A stretch of DNA of 64,000 nt from Talpa occidentalis (GCF_014898055.3 NW_023604295.1:136306676-136370675), one strand, 5' to 3'. Shown: positions 44,386 through 55,720, counted from the stretch's first letter. Translations and numbers: made by a program. The notes: generated from the sequence alone by a model not told the origin.

Positions 44386-46227
44386 CTGCTCAAATGTAAG
44401 CCATTTGCAACAAGAATCTGCAAATCCTTATTTTGACCTAATTCAACCCCAACACTCAGTCCTTCTGCTTATCACTTGGAGGATTTCATGACTCCCTCAG
44501 GAAGCATTTTCTCTTACTTCTCAGGAACCCCCTCCTTGGCCAGTGCTAAATTATGTAGTGCGAATCACTCATCAGCATTCCCCCCATGAAAACACAGTTG
44601 CTTCCTTCGAAATGGAAAATGACTCAGAGATTGCTGCTGATGACAGTCTTCCTCTTGCCCGAGTCTTAACTGTGGATTTGTTGTTGTTGTTGTTCTAATG
44701 TGTCTTCCATCAGAAAAATGGGATTTGACGAGTTAAGTGTGCTCAGTTCAGTATCTAGAGATCAGGAGGAAAGTGTGGTTCTTGAATATTATCATCATTG
44801 ATGTTTCACGGCACTAGAATCCTCACTAGGAATTTGAATGAAATGGAATTGAATGAATTCTACTTTAAAAAAATGAATTGAAAATGACAGTTCACAAGAA
44901 TCAAGAGCTAAATTTAAAATGGCAGAGGTTATATAAATCGTATAGAATTTGCTAACCCTTTAATGAGAAAGGCTCACAACACTGAAGTCTCAAACAGTTT
45001 TTCAGAACACTAAAGAAAAGTCACGTAATTTGAGAGTGTCATCACTGAGAGTCCTGGAAAGAGAAAGATCAGCAGCCAACATGGATTTAGGCCATGAAGA
45101 GGTTTAATTTAAGAGCTGAGAGCAAAATCAGAGTCCTTTCATAATTATTATTAGGAGACTGGATACACTCGCTCTCTGGCAGAGCCTTGGTACATAATGA
45201 AAAGAGCATTTCTCTCCTGCTTGGCTTATTTTCTTCCTAATCAGCAGCAGTAGTTCAAATTAGCTATCGGCCTCTCTCAACCATAAAAGCCTTTTTTCTC
45301 TCTCAATATTAGCATAACTTCCCATCGAAAGTAACAGGAAAAGCCCCCACTCAAAGGTTATCTCCTTCCTTGAATATGACCCCACATTAAGGGGTTTGTC
45401 ACATGATTCAAAGGGAAGTGAAAACTACCTGAGGAAAGAGAAACAGCCAGGTTCCCACTTCTAACAGCCCAGCGCCATACGGATGAGGTTCAGGGAGCTG
45501 AGGAGACTGAAGTTCAGCCAACAGAGGACTGAAGTCCTGGACTTGAGTGCTCTTAAACCCAGAAAGTGGTTCAAAAACAGGATATTCTTTTAGGGGGGAA
45601 AGCAATGGTATATCACTTTGGTTCTGTAACATAGATGTCAAATGTTAAGATATTTTGACTTTAAATCCGTCACTTGTGGGTTGGATTGTCTGTTGCTAAT
45701 TTGACACCATTAGCAGCACCCTATGTGGTGTGAAAGTTGAATTTCACAAGAGAAAATCTAAGCATTGTGCTCACTGGTCTTTACTTCACTTAACCTCTGT
45801 AGTTTCATAAATGTGGCTCACGGCCATGAGCTTAGCTTCTCTGTTATTCAAACATTTTTCTAATTTTGGCTGCTTGCGTTAGCCCTGAGAAGAGTGGCAA
45901 TTCTGAGCCCTCAGTTAGCAAACCTGCACAAGATATGTTCTTGTTAGCCAAGGAAGTCTCAGCTGTCAATCATGGTTCTGGCAGGCACCCTGAAATACTT
46001 ATGTTCCTGAAAGTAACGAAAAAGTAAAATATTGTCATTGTAATGAGGTTTTAATGTGTCTTGAGTTTGGAGCTTGCAGAGAGACCTGGTTCAAATCCTG
46101 ACTCTGGAGCTCACTGGTTTAAGACTGAATGCACAAAACTCCAAATAACAGTTTTATAATAAATAAGGAGAAATTATCTTATTATTCAGGTTTGTCATAG
46201 GAATTACAGGCAATATCTCTACAATAC
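44386..46227. other. No gene recognised; contains candidate conserved block
   Basis: Mixed-composition unique-looking sequence with a (TTG)n patch at 44678-44695. 44990-45340 is described separately. A short MIR-like core (GGTTCAAATCCTGACTCTGG) lies at 46089-46108 on plus. Confidence 0.4.
44990..45340. promoter_or_regulatory. Candidate conserved noncoding element
   Basis: Non-repetitive, with evenly distributed AT/GC and words such as CATAATTATTATTAGG (45140), TACATAATGAAAAG (45191) and CTAATCAGCAGCAG (45238). It reads like vertebrate-conserved noncoding DNA, but this is judged by appearance only. Confidence 0.2.
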
Positions 46228-46239
46228 CTAGCTTGGCAG

Positions 46240-46481
46240 GGGCCTCCCTGATGGCCTATAGATTAAGTCTCAGCACTGTCATTTCTGAGTTCAATCCCCG
46301 GCCAGGGAGCTGCCCCACATATGGCACAGCAGACCTCTCCTGTCTCGCCCACTGCTCCCCTCAGCAATGTATTTCAGTAAATCCATCTGTTCTGCTCTCT
46401 ACTCTGTTTCTGGTGAATCCTCTCACACCCCCATACCTCTGGCCTACACCCCAGCTTTTCTACACATACACAAAAAAAAAT
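46240..46481 (+). mobile_element. tRNA-derived SINE, type II
   Basis: Full length, head GGCCTCCCTGATGGCC, box-B-like GAGTTCAATCCCCGG, and a degraded ACACATACACAAAAA tail. The perfect 12-bp duplication CTAGCTTGGCAG lies at 46228-46239 and 46482-46493. Confidence 0.93.
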
Positions 46482-46855
46482 CTAGCTTGGCAGATAATAA
46501 GTACTAAAAGAGAAAAAATGGCAGTTTAGATTTTATTATTATCACATTTCTCATATTAATTTCAAAATATCTGTGAGGATGAAAGCTGATCAGATATTTT
46601 TCTTGCCTTTAGCTGATGACAAGGGAGGCAAAAATGTTATTATGGACTGTTAGTGTTATTGTCTGGAGGTATTTTTAGACATCAGAAGCATGCTCAGCTA
46701 TTAAAAAAAAATGAACTCTTGCCTTTTGTGACAATATGGATTGAACTGGATGGGATTATGTTAAGTGAAATATGCCAGAAAGAAAAGGACAAATACCAGA
46801 TGGTTTCACTCAATTGTGGAATGTAGAGAAACAAATAAAAGGTCAGAGAATTTGA

Positions 46856-46902
46856 GCATTCTCAAATTGGATTCCTTAAGAGCAATTAAAGTTTAAAATC
46901 TA
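46856..46902. repeat. 47-bp direct repeat, left copy
   Basis: Matches 48121-48167 at 44 of 47 positions; all three differences are transitions. It lies in the L1 3' region immediately before the SINE insertion. Confidence 0.93.
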
Positions 46903-47169
46903 GGGGTCTCCCTGATGATGCAGGGATTAAAGTCTCAGCACTCTGAAGCTATCCCCAGCCACTGCCCCATGAGTTCAATCCCCAGCCAGGGAGCTGACCC
47001 ACATGGTGCAGCAGATCTCTCCTGTCTCACCCGCTGCTCCCCTCAGCAGTGTATTTCAGTGGATCTACCTGTTCTGCTCCCCACTCTGTCTCTGGTGAAT
47101 CCTCTCACACCCCCACCTCTGATATACACCCCAGTTCTTATATGCATAAATAAATAAATTTTAAAAAAT
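46903..47169 (+). mobile_element. tRNA-derived SINE, type II
   Basis: Full length; the head carries GTCTCCCTGATGATGCAGG and the tail ATAAATAAATAAATTTTAAA. The duplication GTTTAAAATCTA lies at 46891-46902 and 47170-47181. It splits the L1 3' UTR. Confidence 0.92.
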
Positions 47170-47378
47170 GTTTAAAATCTAAAGGCTTCCGAGGCTACCA
47201 GAAGAAGGTGGGAGGCAGAGAGCAAAATGTGGAAGGAGCCCAATGGACTATAGTAAAGGACTATGGGTACCTTGGTGGTGTGTATGGTAACATACATCTT
47301 GAAGAGGTGTGAGCCCATACCTCACCTGTATACAGTGGTATAAACCTATGTTACCTCAATTAAAAAAAAATATATTTT

Positions 47379-47784
47379 TTAAAAAACCATTCTGCTGAAT
47401 TTTATTTTAACGTAATATAGCAAACTTTAAAATTGTATGTTGGAAATTTTGTGCCTGTCACTCATTCCTAACTTATTCAATTCTTGCCTATTATTTAATG
47501 CTAACCTGCATAATAATACTGTGACCAATATAGTACTTTCTCTAACCAAAATATTCTAGAATTACCCCAGATAATAATCTAAATGTATGTTTCTGTATAA
47601 ATATACTCTAAGGAAACAAACAGAGGGCTCTCTGGGATGGTCGGCCACCAGGGCCTGGGAGGGTAGATGTTCATGATTGGGAAGGCTAGATAAAGTTGAA
47701 GAAACTTCTAGTGGAAGTTTGAGTTTGGTTTGGATTTATCTGCAGACATATCTTTCTGTTATGGCCACATTAAGTTGTTAAGGA
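47379..47784. other. No gene recognised
   Basis: AT-rich sequence after the L1 tail; no assignment. Confidence 0.4.
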
Positions 47785-47965
47785 TTTCTAGAATGTTGGA
47801 GGAACTTAGGAGATCATGTCATTCAAATAACAAGCACTTTACAGACTGGAAAAACAAACCAAAACTGGAGTCCAGAAAGGTTATGTATGTGACTCAAGAC
47901 CACACACTTAATAAATGGCAGGTATCCCAATTACTATTGTTTCTATCCCACAAATCTTCACTGAG
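47785..47965 (-). mobile_element. MIR-like fragment
   Basis: GAGGAACTTAGGAGATCATG, then CAAGACCACACACTTAATAA and TGGCAGGTATCCC, follow the reverse order of a MIR or MIR3-type element, with the middle diverged. Confidence 0.5.
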
Positions 47966-48120
47966 ATTTGAGTCATCAACATATACAGGGCGCTCACTCA
48001 TACTGGCCACAGGCAAACAGGAAGATGTCTAGTGCCCTGAGGGGGTCCCCCGTTCTAGTTTCTCCATATTTGGTATCATCCCTGAACCCTCGAAGCACGC
48101 ACATCCAGAAAGTAGGAAAA

Positions 48121-48167
48121 GCATCCTCAGATTGGATTCCTTAAGAGCAGTTAAAGTTTAAAATCTA
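48121..48167. repeat. 47-bp direct repeat, right copy
   Basis: Partner of 46856-46902, 1,265 bp away and in the same orientation. It lies outside the recognisable L1. Confidence 0.93.
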
Positions 48168-49749
48168 AAGCTAACTCCTCAGTTATGAGAAAGCAAGAGA
48201 AAATGAAAAAAATTTAGATGTTGCCTGAAGTAATGTGTTAAATATGAAAGTATATGATAGTTTGTGACCCAGAAAAATGTATAATTTGCTTAGCCCAGGA
48301 GGCTCATTTTAAGTTAAAATTATGTCATGGTCTAATGCTTTTAAATTAAACTTTTACTACTTAGCCATGTAAAGTATTTGATTTTTGAAAAGACTTTATA
48401 ATCAAGTAATTAACAAAAGAATACAAGGACATTTATAAAATGGAGAGACTAAGAGGGAAACAGCCAACTTTAATTCCTTTCCAATTGGGAGATATTTTTC
48501 CAGTCTTATTTTACATTATATACTTCTCTCTTTGGGAGAGGAAAAAATAACTTCTCGTGCTTGTACCTGCAGGGAAAAAATTCATGAAGCAACACATAAT
48601 GGTTGCAGCAATAAATATTTGTTGCTCTAAGGATGTGAAAATACAAGCGTCTGCAATCACAGCCTTCCCACAGCCAAATGGGCACCAGTCTCCCTGGCTT
48701 GCAGCGCCATCTCCCAGAAAGCTGAATCCTCCTGTATTTCAGTCCCAAGCAAACTGAGCAAGTAATTTCCTACTTGGTTCTGCTTTATTATATAAAACAC
48801 AAAGCATGTCTTTAAAAATATGGGTTATTCATATATTATCCTAACAGGCACTGTTCTCCATATGACTCATAAAATTGATGGACACCCCTCAGATGAAACA
48901 GGATGAGGTGGCTGCCTCCTGCATTTCACACATCCACACACATTTCTCTTTTATAACTTCGGTTGCTTTCCGATTTCTCCTGAGAGATTTCTCTCTGAGC
49001 AACTGCTTAAAATTGAGTCATAAAGATCTGCTTGCATCAAAAATAGGCTCTCAAATGTGACCCTTCATTTCCAAGTTATAAAATAGGAAGGAACATGTGG
49101 GGGTCCTCTAAGGCTTCTCAGTTTAAGGGGACAGGATTTAATAGGTACTATTGACTATACCAAATGCAACGTGTGTGCTTCCATCAGAGTCCTGTGCTTG
49201 CTCTGCTTCAGGGTGCAATTAAAGACCTGAAATGCTAAACATAATCTGTGCAAGCTTGGTTAGGTTCCCAGGATCAACTTGTTATTTTCTTGGCATTATT
49301 CACCTGCTCTAGCTAATTAAGTTTTCTATCCCTTAAAAAACCAGATATTTCTCACAAGTAACTAAAAAAGAAAATGTGTCCAAGTTCACTGCTTTTAGAA
49401 ACTGACCTGCTAATCAGAAGAGACGCATTTTCTACACTCATGTTTAATGACTAGTTCAATGTATGCTCATTACCCTGCACATATTAAGGATTACTTAGGG
49501 TTAACAGTAGAATATTTTCATAGGTGGAGACTTGTGACTCTATTGGCCTCTGACCTGGTTTGGCACGTCTTGATTTTTAATAGGACTTATTACTTTTCCT
49601 GACACTAAGTTTTTGTTGTTGTTGTTAAAGACATCTTCACCTTGGAGAAAGGTGGTTGGGGAGAGGGAGAAGTACCTTTAGCATGTCATTTTAACAGCTG
49701 CACACTGTGCCTCCACTCTGCTCAAAACACTGAGCTTAATGATGTGGGG
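48168..49749. other. No gene recognised; contains candidate conserved block
   Basis: Unique-looking sequence. 48545-48770 is open for 60-80 codons on both strands and mixed in composition, but it has no domain or clear splice pair. 49180-49500 is described separately. A (TTG)n patch lies at 49613-49626. Confidence 0.4.
49180..49500. promoter_or_regulatory. Candidate conserved noncoding element
   Basis: Non-repetitive block with GTGCAATTAAAGACC (49213), CATAATCTGTGCAAGC (49240) and CTAGCTAATTAAGTTTTC (49309). The TAATTA core and overall texture suggest conserved noncoding DNA; this is unverified. Confidence 0.22.
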
Positions 49750-49960
49750 AGCAGCAGGTCCCAGCCCTGTCCTCCTAGAATTTAGGGTTCAGGCATGGTT
49801 GCCCAATGCACATAAGCACTGGGACAGGAAAGTAGAATGAAATAGAAGTGGAGCCGAAGAATTGTGGAAAGACAGATGAGAGAGGGAACAGTCCTCATTT
49901 AATGGTAAGATCTTTTTCTCAAAAAGGAGGAAATAGAATTTTGAAGGGTAGGAAAGATTT
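49750..49960 (+). repeat. Possible remnant of the uncertain ancient repeat
   Basis: CCCAGCCCTGTCCTCCTAGA and the following TTTAGGGTTCAGG, then a purine-rich CAGATGAGAGAGGGAAC, loosely follow the start of the family suspected at 3735 and 39020. Confidence 0.25.
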
Positions 49961-50574
49961 CACCATCAGAGGATGACAATTCTGGCTGGGAACGCAGCTG
50001 GAGAAAATGCATTGGGAAGGGAAAGTTTAGAGCATTTGGGGCCAGTTAGTAAGTGCAACCAGTCCTCACACAGACATTTTCAATCTTTTAATGCTAGATC
50101 CTTAGGCAGTTTCCAGAAAATAGCCTGTTCCCAAGTGGGGTCACAACTAGGGGCCCATTTGGCACTGGCTGTGATTTTGTTATTTCCAGAGTGGACCAAC
50201 TCTAGGGCAGAGGGTCTAGAGCAGCCAGAGCTCAGGGGTACAATGAAGGTAGAGGGACATTTCCTTCTAAGATAAAACCTCTCTTCTTTTGCCCATTTGT
50301 TAGTCTTTGAAAGAATATCCATTCATTTGTAAAGATCATTTTTATTCCACCATCTTCTTCTCCAAATGTTGGGAGCAATCACTGACATAAACACTATCTC
50401 AACCTTTTCTTGCTCTGCTTCAGTTTATTGGTGGGCATGGAGAAGGGTCTCGCTCTTCGCTCTTGAGTATTCATCTGTGATAACACGTTTCTCCTTCGCA
50501 GTCAACTGAGTTCATTATTTCTGAGAGGGATCTTCATTCTTGTGTCTGATGGGGATAGTCTCTCACACATGATT
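49961..50574. other. No gene recognised
   Basis: A 100-codon plus frame (49973-50275) overlaps an 80-codon minus frame; neither shows a domain and both look like chance. Confidence 0.4.
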
Positions 50575-50915
50575 TAATGATCTGAAACAAAGGACAGCAA
50601 ATGTTTTTAGTAAATAGCCAGAGGGTAAAAATTGAGGCTTTGTAGACCAAATGCTCTGCTGCAGCTACTTGTTACTCTGCTTTTGTAACACAAAACACAG
50701 CCATAACAATATGAAATAAATGAATATTGTGTTCCAATTAAACTTCAGTTATGGACACTGAAATCTGAATTTTGATCATTTATCACATGGCATGAAATAC
50801 TACTCATTCTTATATATTTCAGTGACTTAAAAATGTAAAATTCACTCTAAATTTGTGGTTTAGAGGGACAGAAATTGGCTTGCAAACCAGAGCTTGCTGG
50901 TCGCTCGTCTGAAAT
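50575..50915. mobile_element. Probable old DNA-transposon remnant
   Basis: GACAGCAAATGTTTTTAGTA, ATTGAGGCTTTGTAGACCAA and AACACAGCCATAACAATATG resemble an old element of the kind that begins near GGCAAACT and contains TTAGGCTTTGTGGGCCA. The family and ends are uncertain. Confidence 0.4.
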
Positions 50916-51188
50916 GTTAACAGGGTGGACCCAGTGCACATGGCGTCACTAAGGGGTTACCTACTTTTCTGGATACTCTCTGTGAGTATGTGATTTGTGT
51001 CTGTCATTAGACACTGACCTGGATGCTACTAATTATTCCTTCTGAAAATGGTTTGTTATTTAATTTTTATAGATAGTAAAAGCACTAAAATAGAATAGTT
51101 AACAATATGGCATTGTACACTTTAAATTTGTTAAGAGAGAGTAGAACTTAAGTGGTCTTACCACACAGTAATTATGTGAAGTGATGGA

Positions 51189-51443
51189 ATTTGTGTGTGT
51201 GTGTGTGTGTGTGTGTAGAACTGGGGTGTAGGCCAGAGGTTATGGAGTGAGAGGATTCACCAGAGAGATAGATCAGGGAGCAGAACAGGCAGATCTACTG
51301 AAATACACTGCTTGAGGGGAGCAGTGGGCAAGACAGGGGAGGTCTGTTGTGCCTTGTGGATCAGCAACCTGGCCAGGGATCAAACTTGGACAGCAGAGGT
51401 GATGATGCTGAGACTTAACCCCTAGGCCACCAGGGAGGCCCCC
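51189..51443 (-). mobile_element. tRNA-derived SINE, type II, tail replaced by (TG)n
   Basis: The head and body are complete, with CCACCAGGGAGGCCCC at the head end. Where the TATGCATAAATAAATC tail should be there is a (TG)n run at 51192-51216. The 7-bp duplication TGATGGA lies at 51182-51188 and 51444-51450. The microsatellite probably grew from the A/T-rich tail. Confidence 0.88.
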
Positions 51444-51574
51444 TGATGGATGTAACTAACTTGACATAGTGATCATTTCACAGTGTGTATATACATCAAA
51501 TTATCTTACTGTACACCTCAAATATTTAATTATCTGTCAATTAGACCTCAGTAAAACTGGAGGAAAAAAAACAA

Positions 51575-51655
51575 CAGAGAGAGTTAAGGAATTTGCCCAA
51601 AATTAAAGAATTTTTGAGTGGCAGGTGCAAGATTCAAATCTATTTGCTTTTTGTA
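51575..51655 (-). mobile_element. MIR fragment
   Basis: GTTAAGGAATTTGCCCAAAA, then GAGTGGCAGGTGCAAGATTC and AAATCTATTT, is reverse-oriented MIR. Confidence 0.6.
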
Positions 51656-51950
51656 TACCAGTTCTCTTGAGAACAAAATATGACTTCTATGAGTTCTACC
51701 AATAATTTCCCCCCTATTTTCACTCAGACATAACTATAATTACTTTCCCCCCTCATTTTTAGTGCTTATAAAATTCTTATCTAATTATATTTTTCCACTA
51801 TAACTGTATATTGACATTTTAATCATCACAGTATGTGAGATAAAAGAATCAATAGCATACTTTATTAATTAAATTCTTAAAATCTACACTAAATTGGGAT
51901 AATAATAATAGTAATGCAAAAGTTTTTGAGCCAAGCTCCAGAAAGGAATT

Positions 51951-52203
51951 CATTTTTTTTCTCTTTTTTTATTATTTTTTATCTTACATTGTTGTAGTCC
52001 TCATAGTTCTCCCACCACCATATCATCCATGAACCATCATATTTTGTGTTCTTCCCTCTCCTGTTTTGATCCCTCTTCCTCCCCCTCCCTTGCTGTGCAC
52101 CTTAGGTCTATGGTCAGCTTGCTGGTTTTGTCTTTTTCTTGACCTTTTGCTTGATTTCTCTATATTCCACATATCAGTGAGACCATCTGATATTTATCTT
52201 TAG
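51951..52203 (-). mobile_element. LINE-1 3' UTR insertion, strongly 5'-truncated
   Basis: A T-rich start (51951-51990) is followed by 3' UTR words (CCCTCTCCTGTTTTGATCCC, CTATGGTCAGCTTGCTGGTT, CACATATCAGTGAGACCATC). The duplication GAAAGGAATT lies at 51941-51950 and 52204-52213. It belongs to an older L1 lineage than the copy at 7.9 kb; the same 3' UTR type recurs at 53.5 and 56.7 kb. Confidence 0.9.
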
Positions 52204-52239
52204 GAAAGGAATTAATTAAATAGGTTTTAATGTCTTCAG

Positions 52240-52400
52240 TTTTTAATCTGCTATATGCCTATGAAATGAATACTAGTATTATCTCCATTTATAGATGAAA
52301 AACTGATTATGAAGATGCTACACTGCTTAAGATTCCACAGGTAGTGACAGAGCCAGAACACAGGTGATCTGACCCCAAGACTACATTTTGTTAAGCTAAT
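52240..52400 (-). mobile_element. MIR fragment
   Basis: TATCTCCATTTATAGATGAA, then CCACAGGTAGTGACAGAGCC and AGAACACAGGTGATCTGACC, are reverse MIR in order. Confidence 0.75.
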
Positions 52401-52419
52401 AAGATAAAATACTAGCAAT

Positions 52420-52490
52420 AATAATAAAAGAAAAGAGGAGAGGAGAGGAAGAAAGAAAGGTAGCAAAGGAAGGAGAAAAAAACCTTTAAC
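52420..52490. repeat. Purine-rich (GA/AAG) tract
   Basis: About 70 bases of nearly pure purines. It could form triplex DNA, and the leucine-rich open frame on the other strand is its artefact. Confidence 0.9.
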
Positions 52491-53399
52491 AGTCCCTGTG
52501 GGCACACGTGATTTATAATATCCTAGCTTTTAATCAATTCTGAATTTAGGGATCACTCATTTCTTTTGTCTTCTATGCGTCTCCCTTTTGCCCTCTGTTA
52601 ACTGAGTCCATGAGGCTGGATGATCTCCATGATCTTCTATTTCCATATCTATGATCCAATTTAAAAAAAAAAAAAACTTTCCCCTTCTCTTCTCCTTACT
52701 GACAGAAAAGCACTTCTGAGACCTCAAACTTTATTAGATAAGGCCTCTTTGATTATTTAAAATCCGTACTAGTTAAGTACAATCAAAGACTGTCAAAACA
52801 GATATTTTATGTCTAGCATGGATTGAAATGCAGGATTCCCTGTAGAATGCACGGGTTACAAAATAGTAATCAGTTGAGACAAAGATTCAAGATGAGTAAA
52901 TGAATTTCACTGCAGAATTATAATCAGCCATGGCTAAGCCCTTTTCCAAGAGTCAAAACAGAATGAAAGAGACCCTGGGCATGTAGACACAGAAAAAGAT
53001 TCCTCTTATTGACAGGTACTCTAACCTCGCTCCCACCTCAGCAGCTGTCTTTTCTGATTGAAGAGACCCTAGGGTGTCCTTTTCCCAGGTTCTGAATGGA
53101 GGCTTGCCTTCTGCCAATATCACTCACAGAGGCTAATGGCAGGTAATCAAGGAGAATTAATCAATTGTTAATGCCTGGTAAATAATAGAACCTAAGTCAG
53201 TTTGTTCTTTTTTCTGTTTAAAGAGTAAACAGTGTTCTTGTAGTCTCTGTCATTCTTTGTGGCATTTTTACTCATTTCACTCTATTGAAAATCAGATTTT
53301 ATTGATGGAATGGACAGGGCAAAATAACTACTTTGACAAATGTTTTATATGGCTTCATTAAAGATGAATTGAAAACAAATAGTGAAGAATATACAAAAT
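52491..53399. other. No gene recognised
   Basis: Unassigned sequence with an A run at 52662-52676; 52920-53200 is moderately complex but matches nothing I recognise. Confidence 0.4.
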
Positions 53400-53487
53400 A
53401 GTCTCTCTCTCTCTCTGTGTGTGTGTATTACATGAGATACACACATACACACACACATGTGTATATATATGTATATATACACACACT
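53400..53487. repeat. Compound (TC)(TG)(CA)(TA) microsatellite
   Basis: TC, TG, then CA and TATATG blocks follow one another. TG and CA blocks are mutually complementary, giving hairpin potential. The TATA-rich centre adds melting potential. Confidence 0.96.
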
Positions 53488-53890
53488 GTTCATTTCTGGA
53501 CAGTATTTGATTTCTCCCCTCAGGTATAGTCTCCATATCCTCCTACCACAACAGCACCCTGGACCCATCACCACAATTCCTTGTGCTCTTTCCTCTCCTG
53601 TTTTGAATCCACTCCCTCCTCTCCCCCTGCTATGTGCTGCAGATCTATGGTCAGCTTGCAAGTTTTGTCTTTTCCCTGACCCTTTGTTCAGGAAAGTTTG
53701 TTCAATTTCTCTATATTCCACATATAAGTGAAACCCTCCAATAATTATCTTTTTTCTTCTGACTTATTTCTGTTAGCATAATCCCTTCCAGTCCATCCAT
53801 GTTGCTGCAAATGGCATGAGTTTATCTTTTTGATTGCTGAGTAGTATGCCATTGTGTACATGTACCACATCTTCTTGATCTAGTCATCTC
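53488..53890 (-). mobile_element. LINE-1 3' end fragment
   Basis: 3' UTR words like those at 52.0 kb (CTATGGTCAGCTTGCAAGTT) are followed by the last ORF2 codons (CATCCATGTTGCTGCAAATG, TGTACATGTACCACATCTTC). Confidence 0.9.
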
Positions 53891-54079
53891 TATAAAACTA
53901 GTATCTTAAGGATGTTTAATATATACGTGAAAGTCTATGTATCTACAAGACTTAACAATGTCCTGTAAATAATAAATTGTAATTTAACATAGTAAAATAA
54001 TTTATGTTACAATATTTTATGATTTATAAATCACTTTCATGAATAAAAATGTATTCCTTAGGTCAAGGATTTGTGAATA
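53891..54079. other. Short AT-rich spacer
   Basis: No assignment. Confidence 0.4.
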
Positions 54080-54276
54080 TACAGTCATGTGTCACTTAGT
54101 GATGGTGCTATGTTCTGAGAAGCGCCTTGCTAGACAATTCTGTAATCGTGTGAGCATCATGATGGCCAGTACAGCCTCCAGCACACCTGGGCTGGATGGT
54201 CACCTGTCAGGCCCAGCATCAAAAGTTCAGCCCACTGTTGACCCTCACCAAAATGCCTTTAAGTGATGCATGACTA
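54080..54276. mobile_element. Short nonautonomous DNA transposon with inverted ends
   Basis: The left end TACAGTCATGTGTCACTTA and the reverse complement of the right end (TATAGTCATGCATCACTTA) match at 16 of 19 positions. The element is about 197 bp with no transposase. Flanking TA on both sides would suit a Tc1/mariner (Tigger-like) origin, but a hAT origin is not excluded. Confidence 0.7.
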
Positions 54277-55584
54277 TATTACTCTACTATAATAATTAAG
54301 AGGAGTAAAATTTAGGATATTGTCATTATCAGAAGGACACATAGCTATCAGCGTTCAGAACAAGGAGCTATCTGGGACGGTGTGGGTGGCCAGGCTTTAT
54401 CAGGCCAGCGTTCTTTCCATTAGCCCATAGCTGCCTCACAGGGAAGGAGAATAAAGCAAGAACACCCAGACCTCTGAACCTCCCATACTTTCAGAATCAC
54501 TGTGTCTAATCTACCTTAGAGTATCTCTGGATCCAGGAAAATCTGGGGCATGTTATGTTGCTTTCTCCATGTTTCTATATACAGTATTCAATATACAGTA
54601 TTTCCTCAGTAAAAACTTCCCCTCTGCTAATGTCCTGAAAGGAATGATGGGACAATCATAAAATTCCACAAAACTGAAACTTTCAGAACAAATGAACACA
54701 AGCTCGTGTGAGAAAGGGGAGAAAATGGAGTAAGGGAGGAGATACAATAATGGGGAGGCAGTCAACACTTGGTGGACATAAATATAGATTCACAACCAGA
54801 TAAAGTGAGGTAGATGGACCATAAGAAATGCTACATAAACTCATGACAGACAGATGTATTCTGTTTAATTATTTAAGATATTGAAAAAAAAAAGCCTTAT
54901 TTTAGATAACTTAAATGCAGTTGCATGAGAATGGTAACATTAATAAGATGGAGTTGTCTTAAGAAGATGGTGTATTTCATTAAATTCTTTGGTGTAATAG
55001 ATTTTCAATAGAGAATAGATTCTCAATAGAAAGTGGTATCATTTGCAATAAACCAGTGGAACTGAATAAGCATAAAATCAAAGTGACTTTATATGGAATA
55101 GTAAAATCAAGGGTAAGCTTTAAAAAGTATGGCACCTAGCAGAAATTTTGTAAAGGAATTTGGACTAGGGTTTTTAAATAAAATACAAGGTGCCCACTTA
55201 AATTTGAAATATAGATAAACAATTTTTGGTATAATTATATCCCAAATTTTGTGTCACGTATTTTTATTTGCTAAATCTGGTTATGCTGTGTTGAAACATT
55301 AGCGTAAGGATGTGCCGACAGGAGCCAGTCTTGCCAATAGGGCCATGAGTGGGCTGAGCAAATACTTTCTCCACATGCAGAAAAACCATTTTTGATGGTT
55401 TCATAATCATGTCATTTAACATAATTTTAACCTGATCCATTCCATGAAGTTTTGCTAATAGAGATTTTAGTTTGGTGTCCTACCTGAACGTGTTCAGAGA
55501 AGAAAATTATAAGGAAAAAAACTTGACACCTTGTCATGCAGCTGCTGCACAGTGGGGCTGACATTCACATTGTACCACTCGTAA
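54277..55584. other. No gene recognised
   Basis: AT-rich; 54390-54450 could be a weak MIR scrap. Short minus frame at 54553-54768 without domain. Confidence 0.4.
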
Positions 55585-55720
55585 TTCTTACACCTCACCC
55601 ATCTGATAGATAGCTCTAACCCATTATGCAGATGAAGATAATGAAGTTCACAGAGCAAGTTGATCCCCCCAAGTATGAACAGGGATATGAACTCGTCTCA
55701 CTAGCTCAGCTTCCATTGGA
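55585..55720 (-). mobile_element. MIR fragment, diverged
   Basis: CTAACCCATTATGCAGATGA and the following AGATAATGAAGTTCACAGAG, then GGATATGAACTCG, fit reverse MIR. Confidence 0.6.

Larger units (their letters stand above)
46690..47378 (+). mobile_element. LINE-1 3' end, interrupted by a SINE
   Basis: Plus-oriented ORF2 end (ATGGATTGAACTGGATGGGA, AAATATGCCAGAAAGAAAAG, AGATGGTTTCACTCAATTGT) is followed by a 3' UTR that resumes after the SINE (47182) and ends in A-rich sequence near 47375. One of the few plus-strand L1s in the window. Confidence 0.82.

Noticed and set aside
49973..50275. 100-codon plus-strand frame with opposing minus frame
   Set aside because: No domain or codon-like pattern; both strands are open, as happens by chance.
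52251..52505. Leucine-rich minus-strand frame resembling a membrane segment
   Set aside because: Product of a purine-rich tract and a MIR, not a signal or membrane protein.
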